Shown here piece by piece: positions 14,357-22,548 of a stretch of 46,669 nt of DNA (position 1 is the first letter of the stretch; each line of letters starts with the position of its first letter). Origin of the DNA: Pseudanabaena frigida (GTDB lineage: Bacteria > Cyanobacteriota > Cyanobacteriia > Pseudanabaenales > Pseudanabaenaceae); contig QBML01000023.1 in the NCBI GenBank assembly GCA_003242085.1, positions 1-46,669 on the forward strand, written 5' to 3'. Position numbers and translations under genes: made by a program. The notes under the pieces were generated by a model. The model was given only the letters and a program-made list of their open reading frames with translations, was not told the DNA's origin and searched no databases.

Positions 14357-16687
14357 ATGGCAAAGCGATCGCTACAGGCATCTCCAACTGGAGTTAAAAG
14401 AGCTAAACAGCAATTTGCCTCCAAAGGCTGGACACAAGATTATCTTGCAATTGAAGTAGGTATTAAAACAAGACAACCGATTTGGCGGTTTTTTGCGGGG
14501 CACGCGATCGAAAGATATACATTTTTTGAGATTTGTACCAGATTGGATTTAGATTGGCGAGATATCGCCTCCAATCCACCATCAGAAAGTGCTGACGATA
14601 CAAGCCATCAAACTGGTGAAACTAATTCTGAAATAGAAGCTATTGGACTAGACGATCTAGTCCAAATGGTGCGATCGCAACGGCAGGAGAAAATCAATCA
14701 TCAATGCGGCATCTTGCAACTATTAGATGTTAATCGTCCTGTTTCCATCGACAACATCTACATTGACGTAAATATCCTAGAGCAAATTTCTAGTCAACAA
14801 GGGCTAGAGGTATCTGCCCTCAATAGTCTCGCTCCTGAAGATGTCGATCGCTTTGGCTTGGGGAAAATCGCCGAAAGTCAGATTACTGGCATGGAAGCCG
14901 TAGAGAAATGTAGCAAACTGCGAGTATTAGGAAGACCTGGCTCTGGCAAGTCTACATTTCTCAAGTATCTCGCAATTCAATGTAATCGCGAGCAGTTTAG
15001 TATGGATAAAGTGCCAATCTTTATTACATTAAGAGATTTTGCAGAAAGTTTCCATGAGAATCATCAAGCCAATCTATTAGAATACATCCATCAAGAGTTT
15101 GTTACCTCAGATATTCCGCAACTAGCGATCGTCAATAGGCTCCTGCAAGGCGGGAAAATCTTGCTTTTAATTGATGGCATGGATGAAGTCTGTCATGAAG
15201 ACGAACATGCTGTTCTGAATGAAATTCGTCGATTTTGTGAGAAATATCATCGCAATCAGTTTGTGGCAACTTGTCGCACAGCTAATCTGCGATTGTCCCT
15301 AAAAGGATTTACTGATGTGGAGATTTCACCATTTACTGAGACTCAAATCTCTACTTTTGCCCATAAATGGTTTGTTGAGTTTAGCAAAAGTAAAACGAAA
15401 AAGGGGCTATCAGATGCATCTAAGTTTATGGATAATTTAGAATTACCAGAAAATTGGAGATTTCGACAACTGACTACCACACCGCTATTTTTGCATCTTG
15501 CCTGTTCTATCTTTCATCGCCAAGACAAGTTTCCACAGAAGCAAGCAGAATTTTATAAGCAAGGTATGGATTTGCTATTGGGGAAATGGGATGAAGCGAG
15601 AGGAATTGAACGGGATCAAGTATATCGAGGTTTCTTGTTGCCGCAAAAGCTAAAGCTATTGAGTCAGATAGCCTCATCCACCTTTGAAAAAGGACAGTAC
15701 TTTTTTGAGGAAGGTGTAATCGAGCAGCATATCGCTGACTACATGCAAAACCTCCCTAATGCCAGTACCGATCCCGAAGAAATTCAACAGGCAAGTGTAG
15801 CTATGCTTAGAGCGATCGAGTCTCAGCATGGGCTTTTAGCTGAGCGGGCGCGAGGTATCTTTTCATTCTCTTATTTGGCATTACAAGAATATTTCACAGC
15901 CCGAAAGATTGTGGCTAGTCACAATCTTCAGGTCTTAGGGAAATCTCTAAGTGGACTTGTAGACCATATTACCGATCCCCATTGGCGAGAAATCTTTTTA
16001 CTGACGGCAAGTATGCTTCGCAGTGCCGATGGTTTAATGCAATTAATGAAACTAGAAATTGATGCCCTTGTCGCCCAAGATCCTTATTTACAAGAGTTTT
16101 TAACATGGGCAAGCAAAAAATCACAAGATAATTCACCTAAAAATACACCTGCTATGGAACGAGCTTTTTATATGGCGCTGAGCCGTACACCCGATCTTGT
16201 GCCAGATTTTGCTCTCGCCCGTACCTTAGATCAAGGCGTATTTTTGGATGCGGCTTTAGATGACTTGCTAAAAGAATGCTCGTTAAACCGAAGCCAAGAC
16301 TTTGCTTGTATCCAGGCCTGTAGCGAGTCCCTCAGCAATATTTTAGGGATAGTTGTAGATATAGGATTTCATAAATCCCTGCAACAACTTAGCGAGCAAA
16401 TACCCGATGACGATCACACTAAAGAAAGCTTTGAGAACTGGTGTAAAAATAACTACACAGTTTGGGTAAAGAAGTTGCAAAAGTCGATCGCTTTCCATCG
16501 AGACATTGGCAATCAATGGGAATTTAATCCTTCCCAACAGCAAGTATTGCAAAGCTATTACGATGCTAATCAACTTTTGCTCGATTGCCTCAATAGCAAT
16601 TGTGAGGTCACAAGCAATATTCGCAAAGAGATTGAAGCAACTTTACTAATGCCCCAAAAAGAGCTAGAAAAACGTGAATGGGAGTGA
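14357..16687 (+). CDS. NACHT-domain STAND NTPase (bacterial NLR-related) with N-terminal HTH-like domain
   Basis: A 776-residue protein. Residues 1-75 (MAKRSLQASPTGVKRAKQQF..., with GWTQDYLAIEVGI and RQPIWRFFAG) are an HTH-like module seen at the head of many cyanobacterial NACHT proteins. The NACHT ATPase has Walker A GRPGSGKS (192-199) and Walker B ILLLIDGMDE (about 268-277). The C-terminal ~300 residues are helical with no clear repeats. Bacterial NACHT proteins of this kind (bNACHT) give anti-phage immunity in published work; a defence role here is inferred. The ATG at 14357 is preferred over an upstream TTG because GGAG precedes it. Tandem repeats follow the stop codon. Confidence 0.85.
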   Translation: MAKRSLQASPTGVKRAKQQFASKGWTQDYLAIEVGIKTRQPIWRFFAGHAIERYTFFEICTRLDLDWRDIASNPPSESADDTSHQTGETNSEIEAIGLDDLVQMVRSQRQEKINHQCGILQLLDVNRPVSIDNIYIDVNILEQISSQQGLEVSALNSLAPEDVDRFGLGKIAESQITGMEAVEKCSKLRVLGRPGSGKSTFLKYLAIQCNREQFSMDKVPIFITLRDFAESFHENHQANLLEYIHQEFVTSDIPQLAIVNRLLQGGKILLLIDGMDEVCHEDEHAVLNEIRRFCEKYHRNQFVATCRTANLRLSLKGFTDVEISPFTETQISTFAHKWFVEFSKSKTKKGLSDASKFMDNLELPENWRFRQLTTTPLFLHLACSIFHRQDKFPQKQAEFYKQGMDLLLGKWDEARGIERDQVYRGFLLPQKLKLLSQIASSTFEKGQYFFEEGVIEQHIADYMQNLPNASTDPEEIQQASVAMLRAIESQHGLLAERARGIFSFSYLALQEYFTARKIVASHNLQVLGKSLSGLVDHITDPHWREIFLLTASMLRSADGLMQLMKLEIDALVAQDPYLQEFLTWASKKSQDNSPKNTPAMERAFYMALSRTPDLVPDFALARTLDQGVFLDAALDDLLKECSLNRSQDFACIQACSESLSNILGIVVDIGFHKSLQQLSEQIPDDDHTKESFENWCKNNYTVWVKKLQKSIAFHRDIGNQWEFNPSQQQVLQSYYDANQLLLDCLNSNCEVTSNIRKEIEATLLMPQKELEKREWE

Positions 16688-16700
16688 TGCTTCGACTACG

Positions 16701-16796
16701 CTCAGCAACCTAGCTTCATCTCTGCTCAGCAACCTAGCTTCGGCTCTGCTCAGCAACCTAGCTTCGGCTCTGCTCAGCAACCTAGCTTCGGCTATT
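16701..16796 (+). repeat. Four 24 nt tandem repeats derived from a Family B sequence
   Basis: Unit CTCAGCAACCTAGCTTCGGC+TCTG occurs four times head to tail with one or two changes. It contains the GCTTCG and GCTCAG words of Family B palindromes. There are no spacers, so this is not CRISPR. It lies directly after the NACHT stop codon. Confidence 0.9.
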
Positions 16797-16855
16797 AACC
16801 GAATTGTGGCTTTGCTCAGTTACTGAGCTTTAGCACTGTTAGACTCAAACCCACT

Positions 16856-16905
16856 AGCTTTAAATCAGTTAGCTGAGCGAAGTCGAAGCTAACTGATTTA
16901 AAGCT
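16856..16905. repeat. Perfect palindrome with Family B loop
   Basis: 19 nt arms (AGCTTTAAATCAGTTAGCT and inverse) with a 12 nt loop GAGCGAAGTCGA that is itself part of the Family B word. It lies between the convergent NACHT gene and the small gene at 16917, so it can serve as a two-way terminator. Confidence 0.85.
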
Positions 16906-16916
16906 AAGACGGAAAA

Positions 16917-17243
16917 TTATTTGCACATAATATCGTTTAGATATCTATAATCCGTTGTGCGGGACTTATCATTAATATAATTTTCTGCCAGACTACAAAT
17001 TAGGCTGTACTGCACTTCTATATCTAAAGACTCTAAATACTCTCGAGATCTTCCCATTTGCCACTGATATGAAAGCATATTGAAAGAATCGGATACAAGC
17101 CTATGATTCTCATCCTTAAAAGCTTTGTTGTACTTTTGATACTTTAAAGATTGACTAACCTTCTCATGACCAAATTCATTACACAAAATATCAAGTACCA
17201 AGCAGGTTGCCGACTTAATTGCTGTACTGGTGTTATTCCCCAC
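16917..17243 (-). CDS. Small hypothetical protein convergent with the NACHT gene
   Basis: A 108-residue cytoplasmic protein starting at GTG, with AGGAGG four bases upstream (17248-17253), the strongest ribosome site in the window. It is helical, with three cysteines and the phrases LVLDILCNEFGHEKVSQSL and LISYQWQMGRS-like segments. No family recognised. Its position next to a NACHT gene makes an accessory role possible, but convergent orientation argues against simple co-expression. Confidence 0.65.
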   Translation of the reverse strand: MGNNTSTAIKSATCLVLDILCNEFGHEKVSQSLKYQKYNKAFKDENHRLVSDSFNMLSYQWQMGRSREYLESLDIEVQYSLICSLAENYINDKSRTTDYRYLNDIMCK

Positions 17244-17253
17244 TTAGCCTCCT

Positions 17254-17643
17254 AGCTATCTCTAAATGACTTAAGCACTCAATTTAAGTAGAAACGGATA
17301 CAAAAATTATTGTTGTCTTTATCTAACCAGTTCCCCTTCCAAAGTTGTGTATTTTGCATCACATATAGTAATACAAATTTTGCTGAGGATATAGGGAAAG
17401 GCGGCGCTCCGCGCCGCCTTTCCCTATTTGGGCTTTATATTGCGATAAACCTATTTTGTTTTGATTAACGATTGAGAATTGCTGTAGTCAATGGAGTTAA
17501 GTTTTGTGATTAAATCAAACAACTCAATGATCCCGAATGTTAAATCAATCATTCCTCTGGCAAGGTAATGAGATGGAAGTTAGAGTAGAGCTATCAAAAA
17601 AGCAGTGCCCTAATCCAGTAGATAGATATTTGGGAGAAAATTT
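17254..17643. other. Regulatory spacer before the GSP17M-like triplet
   Basis: About 390 nt between divergent genes. It contains the Family A palindrome at 17391-17427 and, at 17501-17550, GTGATTAAATCAAACAACTC followed by AATGATCCCGAATG, a weak relative of the shared element in the orientation of the triplet. A frame open from 17537 overlaps the real start and is ignored. Confidence 0.5.
17391..17427. repeat. Family A palindrome (GGCGGCGC core)
   Basis: 17 nt perfect arms with a TCC loop; the core is GGCGGCGC. The right flank continues CTATTTGGGCTTTAT, the usual family border, while the left border has decayed. Confidence 0.88.
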
Positions 17644-18132
17644 ATGGCTACACCAACTGAACAAACGGCTGTTCCTATCGATCAGATCAATCAAGCAAGT
17701 GGTCATACAGTCGATGGTGAAGGATTGCTAAATAACTATGCGATCGAGCCAGAGATGTACGAAGAAGATGGTGGAGTTGTGTCTGAATTAGGCAGCGACA
17801 GGGTCACCGTAGTAGATATCTTTAATTCTGAAATAGAAGCTAAAAATGCCATCTTAGAAATGGAAAAGAAAGGCTTGCGTTCCGATCAGATTTCGGTGAT
17901 TGCGAAGGACTACGAGGAGTCTGAGAGCTCAATGAACTGGCAGAAAATTGCAGCAGGTGGTGGTTTGGCGGTAGTTCTAAAAGAATTGGGGATCAGCAAT
18001 CATGCGGCATCTCAATTTGTCGAAGCTATTGATGCAGGCAAGTTTTTAGTAATTGAGATTGGCAGCGATCGCCAAGCTAGTCAGGTACAGCATATTTTAG
18101 AAAAGGCTGGACATTCCCTTCAAAACAGTTGA
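17644..18132 (+). CDS. GSP17M-like stress protein, triplet member 1
   Basis: A 162-residue soluble protein. An unstructured acidic N-terminus (about 50 residues, with EPEMYEEDGGVVSELG) is followed by a domain like the general stress protein 17M fold: VTVVDIFNSEIEAKNAILEMEKKGLRSDQISVIAKDY, then a GGGLAVVLKELGI segment and AGKFLVIEIGSDRQASQVQHILEKAGH. It lacks the glycine-zipper membrane part of the protein at 8903. GGGAG lies 7 nt before the ATG. It is 43 nt from member 2 and on the same strand, so the three are likely one operon made by tandem duplication. Confidence 0.75.
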   Translation: MATPTEQTAVPIDQINQASGHTVDGEGLLNNYAIEPEMYEEDGGVVSELGSDRVTVVDIFNSEIEAKNAILEMEKKGLRSDQISVIAKDYEESESSMNWQKIAAGGGLAVVLKELGISNHAASQFVEAIDAGKFLVIEIGSDRQASQVQHILEKAGHSLQNS

Positions 18133-18175
18133 TTTAATACTTGTGAATATCCTTAAATACTGAGGAAGAGATCCT

Positions 18176-18658
18176 ATGACTGTGCAATCCGAGCAAGTAG
18201 TGATTGATTTTAATAATTTCAATCTGGTTTCAACAGAGCACGGCTACACTCTAGAGCCAAACCATTATGCCCCACTCAAGACGTACGTTGAGGACGGCGG
18301 TAGTTTACTTCAATCAGCAAATAGAGTCACTGCAATTGAGATCTTTGCTTCGGAGATTGAAGCGAATTGTGCTGTATTGGAAATGTGCAATCAAGGCTTG
18401 AGTTCCTCTCAGATTGTCGTGATTGCTAAAGATTATCAAGAACACGAAAATTCAATTATTTGGGAATATATTACTGCGGATGGAGGCTTGATCGTATTTT
18501 TAACAGAGTTGGGAATTAACGTTCACGATACTTTTAAATTCGTAGAAGCAGTCGAGATTGGTAAGTTTTTAGTAGTAGGAATTATTACCGATCGCTTAGC
18601 TTGTCAAGCACAGTACATCCTAGAAGACATCGGGCATAATGTGATTGCTGTTTATTGA
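18176..18658 (+). CDS. GSP17M-like stress protein, triplet member 2
   Basis: A 160-residue paralogue of its neighbours. The core reads VTAIEIFASEIEANCAVLEMCNQGLSSSQIVVIAKDY in two blocks, then WEYITADGGLIVFLTELGINVHDTFKFVEA and GKFLVVGIITDRLACQAQYILEDIGH. It is closer to member 3 than to member 1 (both have QEHENS, WEYI, TELGIN and TFKFV). Two cysteines replace residues in member 1. GAGGAAGAG precedes the ATG. Function unknown beyond stress-family membership. Confidence 0.75.
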   Translation: MTVQSEQVVIDFNNFNLVSTEHGYTLEPNHYAPLKTYVEDGGSLLQSANRVTAIEIFASEIEANCAVLEMCNQGLSSSQIVVIAKDYQEHENSIIWEYITADGGLIVFLTELGINVHDTFKFVEAVEIGKFLVVGIITDRLACQAQYILEDIGHNVIAVY

Positions 18659-18711
18659 TCTACACTATCGATCGAATTGCAATATTGAATAAACATTTGA
18701 GAAAAAAGAAG

Positions 18712-19215
18712 ATGGATATTCCAATTGTTCAACCAAATATTGATACTGATAATTTCAATGTGTTTTTGACTGATTATGTCTATTCCTCAGACAGCAACAG
18801 ATTGCTAAGTCACCAAGACCACGCGATCGCTCCAGAGTTCTATGGAGAAACGAATGGAGTTCAACCTAAATCAGGAAAAGTATTTACATCAGTAGGAATA
18901 TTTTCTTCTAGACATGAAGCTCAAACTGCTGTCTCTGAACTGCAACATCATGGTTTGCTTTCCTCTCAAATCGTGATGGTTGCTAAAAATTATCAAGAGC
19001 ATGAAAACTCAATGAACTGGGAATACATTGCTTCTGATGATGGATTGGTTGTGGTTTTAACAGAATTGGGAATAAATGTTCCTGACACGTTTAAATTCGT
19101 AGATGCCGTTGAAGACGGTAAGTTCTTAGTGGTGGCGATCGTTACCGATTGCTTAACCAGTAGGACGCATCACATTCTTAACAATATTGGCTATGAAGCG
19201 ATCGCTGCTTATTGA
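18712..19215 (+). CDS. GSP17M-like stress protein, triplet member 3
   Basis: A 167-residue paralogue with the same layout: a variable acidic N-terminus of about 60 residues and the stress domain (VGIFSSRHEAQTAVSELQHHGLLSSQIVMVAKNYQ split by motif, WEYIASDDGLVVVLTELGIN, GKFLVVAIVTDCL). The glycine pair of member 1 (AGGGLAVV) has become SDDGLVVV. The ATG at 18712 is chosen because AGAAG lies just upstream; a frame open from 18655 overlaps the previous gene. A Family B palindrome follows the stop codon. Confidence 0.72.
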   Translation: MDIPIVQPNIDTDNFNVFLTDYVYSSDSNRLLSHQDHAIAPEFYGETNGVQPKSGKVFTSVGIFSSRHEAQTAVSELQHHGLLSSQIVMVAKNYQEHENSMNWEYIASDDGLVVVLTELGINVPDTFKFVDAVEDGKFLVVAIVTDCLTSRTHHILNNIGYEAIAAY

Positions 19216-19263
19216 TTTGTTTGGATATAACGATCCTAAATAAATCATGAGAACTTCAAGTCG

Positions 19264-19311
19264 GCTTCGACTTCGCTCAGCCAACATACAACGGCTGAGC
19301 GAAGTCGAAGC
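19264..19311. repeat. Family B palindrome
   Basis: 19 nt perfect arms GCTTCGACTTCGCTCAGCC / inverse with a 10 nt loop, following the GSP17M-like triplet. Nearly identical to the copy at 12473. Confidence 0.9.
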
Positions 19312-19394
19312 TTTAGGATTGCAACATAACTAATGCAAATAATCTTTTTAGGTGTTTTTTAAGAAATCAATTTTTATTTAATTTATTAAAAGCC

Positions 19395-19640
19395 ATGCTA
19401 AACACTTACTTTCATATTTCTAATAAGATTTCCTATCACTATGCCAATCAAACTGGAAAAATTCAAATAGTACGACTACAGATTGGGATTAATGAATGTA
19501 TTGAAAGAGCGGTTTTCCCAGAGAATTATTTTGATTTTGATGCTCCGCCTAATTCTTGGCTAGAGATTCATTCCTATGAGACCGCTACGGCTGTTTTATG
19601 CGATCGGATTCCTTGTCAGCAATTAATAATTGACGCATAA
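19395..19640 (+). CDS. DUF1830 family protein
   Basis: An 81-residue protein matching the cyanobacterial DUF1830 pattern: YHYANQTGKIQIVRLQIG, ERAVFPENYFDFDAPPNSWLEIHSYE and a C-terminal LCDRIPCQQL. Family members are short, soluble and found almost only in cyanobacteria; their role is unknown. The usual leading cysteine before Y-x-N is replaced here by His/Tyr. The ribosome site is weak. Confidence 0.8.
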   Translation: MLNTYFHISNKISYHYANQTGKIQIVRLQIGINECIERAVFPENYFDFDAPPNSWLEIHSYETATAVLCDRIPCQQLIIDA

Positions 19641-19669
19641 CAATCTATAACATGGCTAGAACAAATCAA

Positions 19670-19720
19670 AACCCAAATAGACAGAGGCGGCGCAAAGCGC
19701 CGCCTCTGTCTATTTGGGTT
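19670..19720. repeat. Family A palindrome (GGCGGCGC core)
   Basis: 24 nt perfect arms with an AAA loop. It shows the full family border, AACCCAAATAG ... CTATTTGGGTT, and the GGCGGCGC core. It lies between two convergent genes. Confidence 0.92.
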
Positions 19721-19773
19721 GACTGCGTGCAACCCTATATCATAAGCTACTAGAAGGCTTGCGGTAAGCTAAT

Positions 19774-20199
19774 TTACATGACAACACAAAAATGGAACGT
19801 ATCCCCTTCATTAGCAATCTTTCCTACCTTTGATATGCAGTCATCTAACTCTTCAAGTAAATCTTCACTAAAATGTTGTAAATCCTTCTCGAAAATATTT
19901 TTTCGTTCAGTCTCATGGTTTGCTAAATAATCCCGTAAGGCATTGAGTGTTGGCAATGCTTCTATCGGAGAGAACCACATTGCTTTGTTCTTCAAGTTTT
20001 CTTCATCAAGAAATTCGTCATCATCATCCGCCATATTTGCTTCGAAATCACTCCAGTCAAGAAACGTTGATAGTTTCAATACTCCTAACCTTTCACAGAT
20101 GGGATCGAGATTTTCTACTGCATTAAACAACGCTGAATGATCCCAGTCGTCACCATCAGTCGTTCTATTTTTACCTAGCACCCACAATGTCGATCCCAT
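19774..20199 (-). CDS. Acidic hypothetical protein
   Basis: A 141-residue soluble, strongly acidic protein (STFLDWSDFEANMADDDDEF, then LLEELDDCIS). Segments such as MWFSPIEALPTLNALRDYL look like a small conserved bacterial family of unknown function, sometimes next to immunity-type genes, but I cannot name it. It lies 54 nt downstream of the DUF4259 gene on the same strand and is probably co-transcribed. Confidence 0.65.
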   Translation of the reverse strand: MGSTLWVLGKNRTTDGDDWDHSALFNAVENLDPICERLGVLKLSTFLDWSDFEANMADDDDEFLDEENLKNKAMWFSPIEALPTLNALRDYLANHETERKNIFEKDLQHFSEDLLEELDDCISKVGKIANEGDTFHFCVVM

Positions 20200-20253
20200 C
20201 GCTTACTACCTTTTGATAACCAAAGTTTTATTAACGATTAAAAATACTTTCTT

Positions 20254-20667
20254 TTAGCTGAGATTTACACGTCCCATTAATTCAGTAACAGAGGCTCTCC
20301 ACGCTTCATATTCCTCACTTTCTTGCCATAGCTCATTCAATTCAGAATCTTCCGCAAGAATCCGCTCGATCGCTAAATTAGCCTTCTGTTTTAGCGCAAC
20401 TGATGGCTGAAGGTTATTCTTTTCAACCCAATCATCAAGTCGTTCAGAATAAGCACTGCGATCGCCCCAATTGCCTTGTAAACGTGCGATAACTTCAATT
20501 GCTGCGATCGCTTCAGTTGCTTCGTAGGCTTCAACACCATCTTCCCCAGAATTAAGTACTGCATCTATAGCTTCTTCAACTGGCGTAAGGTCATTAGCTT
20601 TTGCCAGTTCATATGTCCAGTCGCAAGCATCATCATTCCCGAACGAATCAACAGACCAAGTTCCCAT
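20254..20667 (-). CDS. DUF4259 family protein
   Basis: A 137-residue soluble acidic protein. The opening MGTWSVDSFGNDDACDWTYEL is the hallmark of DUF4259. A helical body follows (AIAAIEVIARLQGNWGD, ALKQKANLAIERILAEDSEL, WRASVTELMGRV). The family occurs in many bacteria with no known function. It forms a likely two-gene unit with the acidic protein at 19774. Confidence 0.85.
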   Translation of the reverse strand: MGTWSVDSFGNDDACDWTYELAKANDLTPVEEAIDAVLNSGEDGVEAYEATEAIAAIEVIARLQGNWGDRSAYSERLDDWVEKNNLQPSVALKQKANLAIERILAEDSELNELWQESEEYEAWRASVTELMGRVNLS

Positions 20668-20761
20668 AAGTTTTCATTAAATGTAAACTATGCATTAGTT
20701 TAACGCGATGCTCATTTTCAGTAAAGCAGTTTATAAGCTCTAGTAAATATATAAGTTCTAC

Positions 20762-20774
20762 AGCGCTTTGCGCT
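20762..20774. repeat. AGCGCTTTGCGCT mini-hairpin
   Basis: AGCGC-TTT-GCGCT next to the Family A palindrome. The same word next to a CAAAACC border recurs near 45940, so this is part of a larger repeated unit. Confidence 0.6.
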
Positions 20775-20778
20775 TTCT

Positions 20779-20835
20779 CAAAACCAAAATAAATAGAGGC
20801 GGCGCTTTGCGCCACCTCTATTTATTTTGGTTTTG
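20779..20835. repeat. Family A palindrome (GGCGGCGC core)
   Basis: 27 nt arms with a TTT loop and one mismatch (C opposite A). The border is CAAAACCAAAATA. It lies between divergent genes, so it cannot be a terminator for the genes on either side. Confidence 0.9.
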
Positions 20836-20954
20836 TTTTGTTCTAGATATCTTTTTAATTGCTATAAGTTACAGAAAATGTAACGGTGACAGGCGATCGC
20901 AAGTTTTGCCCTAAGCTAAAAATATGGAAATCTAGCGGTTTAGCTGTAAGTATT

Positions 20955-22259
20955 ATGAAAACTTGTTATCGTGCGGTAATTATTAGTTTATTGGCTTTGA
21001 CCTTAATGGGATGTGTCTCCTCAGAGAATTCTAATTCTCAGGCTTCACCCATTAGTTCAACTTCAAGCCCATCGCCTTCTAATATTGCTGTTTCTCCTAA
21101 ACAAACTCCAAGCAATCGCAAAGTAAAGCTCGACTCTCAATTAGTTGAAGCATCTACTCGCTTTGGATTTAGCCTGTTCGATCGCATTGCTCAAAAAGAT
21201 GTCAATAAAAATATTTTTATATCACCGTCTAGCGTAGCGATCGCCCTATCGATGACCTATAACGGTGCGAGTGGTGAGACGCAACAGGCGATCGCCAAAG
21301 CTTTGGAATTACAAAACATCAAAATTGATGATGTAAACAACTTCAATCGCACAATTCAAAAGTTACTAGCGAATGGTGATACAAATGTTGAAGTAACTGT
21401 TGCTAATTCTCTCTGGGCAAGAAAAGATGTTACTTTAGCGCAATCTTTTTTAAATAAAGTGAAAGAGTTCTATCAAGCGGAAATTAATAATCTTGACTTT
21501 GGCGATCCTAATTCAGTAAATACGATTAATGCTTGGGTAAAGAAACAAACTAAAGACAAGATTGCAAAGATTGTCGAGCACCTCGAACCCGATAGTATGC
21601 TCTTTTTAATTAATGCAGTTTATTTTAAAGGTAAATGGGAAGCTCCCTTTGAGAAATCACTCACTAAGCCTCAGCCATTCACTCTAGCTGATGGCACAAA
21701 GATTCAGCATCCAGCCATGTCGCGATCGGGTGGATATCGCTATTACGATGCGCCGACATTTCAGGCAATTAGCCTTCCCTATGGAACTGGTCGCTTTAGC
21801 ATGGAGATTTTCTTGCCGAAGTCTACATCTAATCTAAAGGAATTTCAGAAGCAACTGACGGCTAAAAACTGGCAAGCTTGGTCAGAGAAATTGACTCGCA
21901 AACAAGGCTTAATCCAATTACCACGCTTTAAAATGGAATATGAGACTAGTCTCAAATCAGCCTTACAAAATCTAGGCATGGCGATCGCATTCAATCCAGA
22001 CAAAGCAGATTTTCGCAATCTCTCAACCGTTAAAGCTTTTATCGGTGATGTGAAGCATAAAACCTTTGTCGATGTCAATGAAGAAGGCACTGAAGCGGCG
22101 GCGGTTACTTCCGTCGAAGCGAGAACAGTTTCACTAAGACCTTTAGAAGAGCCACCATTTAAAATGATTGTCGATCGCCCATTTTTCTTTGCGATTAGCG
22201 ATCGGCAAACTGGCACGATCCTGTTTATGGGAGTAATTCAAAACCCATCAGCTAAATAA
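20955..22259 (+). CDS. Serpin lipoprotein 1
   Basis: A 434-residue serine protease inhibitor. The ATG at 20955 gives a signal peptide with lipobox LMGC (cysteine about 20), so it is probably lipid-anchored at the cell surface or in the periplasm. A Ser/Pro-rich linker precedes a complete serpin fold (FGFSLFDRIAQKD, ANSLWARKD, NAVYFKGKW). The hinge EEGTEAAAVT is of the inhibitory type, small residues at P15-P9. Aligned by length to antitrypsin, Val-Ser would be P1-P1', but Arg at P3 could serve. A second serpin follows 290 nt later. Bacterial serpins are uncommon. Confidence 0.93.
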   Translation: MKTCYRAVIISLLALTLMGCVSSENSNSQASPISSTSSPSPSNIAVSPKQTPSNRKVKLDSQLVEASTRFGFSLFDRIAQKDVNKNIFISPSSVAIALSMTYNGASGETQQAIAKALELQNIKIDDVNNFNRTIQKLLANGDTNVEVTVANSLWARKDVTLAQSFLNKVKEFYQAEINNLDFGDPNSVNTINAWVKKQTKDKIAKIVEHLEPDSMLFLINAVYFKGKWEAPFEKSLTKPQPFTLADGTKIQHPAMSRSGGYRYYDAPTFQAISLPYGTGRFSMEIFLPKSTSNLKEFQKQLTAKNWQAWSEKLTRKQGLIQLPRFKMEYETSLKSALQNLGMAIAFNPDKADFRNLSTVKAFIGDVKHKTFVDVNEEGTEAAAVTSVEARTVSLRPLEEPPFKMIVDRPFFFAISDRQTGTILFMGVIQNPSAK

Positions 22260-22297
22260 AAAGACTTTATACGGCTTGCTCGATCCTAAAAAATAAA

Positions 22298-22330
22298 CGA
22301 TAGAGGTGGTTCAAAGCGTCACCTCTATCG
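22298..22330. terminator. Hairpin after serpin 1
   Basis: CGATAGAGGTG and its exact inverse enclose an 11 nt loop, 38 nt past the stop codon. The loop keeps decayed core words (GGTTCAAAGCGTC), so it may be a worn Family A copy. Confidence 0.6.
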
Positions 22331-22356
22331 CTATAGCCAAGCAACGGTTACGATAT

Positions 22357-22411
22357 CAAATTCAAAATACAAGTGGCGGCGCTTCGCGCCGCCACTTGTA
22401 TTTTGAATTTG
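22357..22411. repeat. Family A palindrome (GGCGGCGC core)
   Basis: 26 nt perfect arms with a TTC loop. The border is CAAATTCAAAATAC and the core is GGCGGCGC. It lies between the two serpin genes on the same strand. Confidence 0.92.
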
Positions 22412-22548
22412 ATTTGTCCTAATTTTCATTGCTTTATAAACGAAAATGGAACTCCTTAAAGGATTCGGATGATTGTCGTATTGTGATAACTACCTGAAAA
22501 ATGTTAGGTTTACGAGGGGTTTATTTAAGTGTTAACAATAAAATAATT

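Noticed and set aside
16701-16796. Tandem repeats that could be taken for a CRISPR array
   Set aside because: Units follow each other without spacers and no cas gene is near; they are a simple tandem repeat of Family B words.
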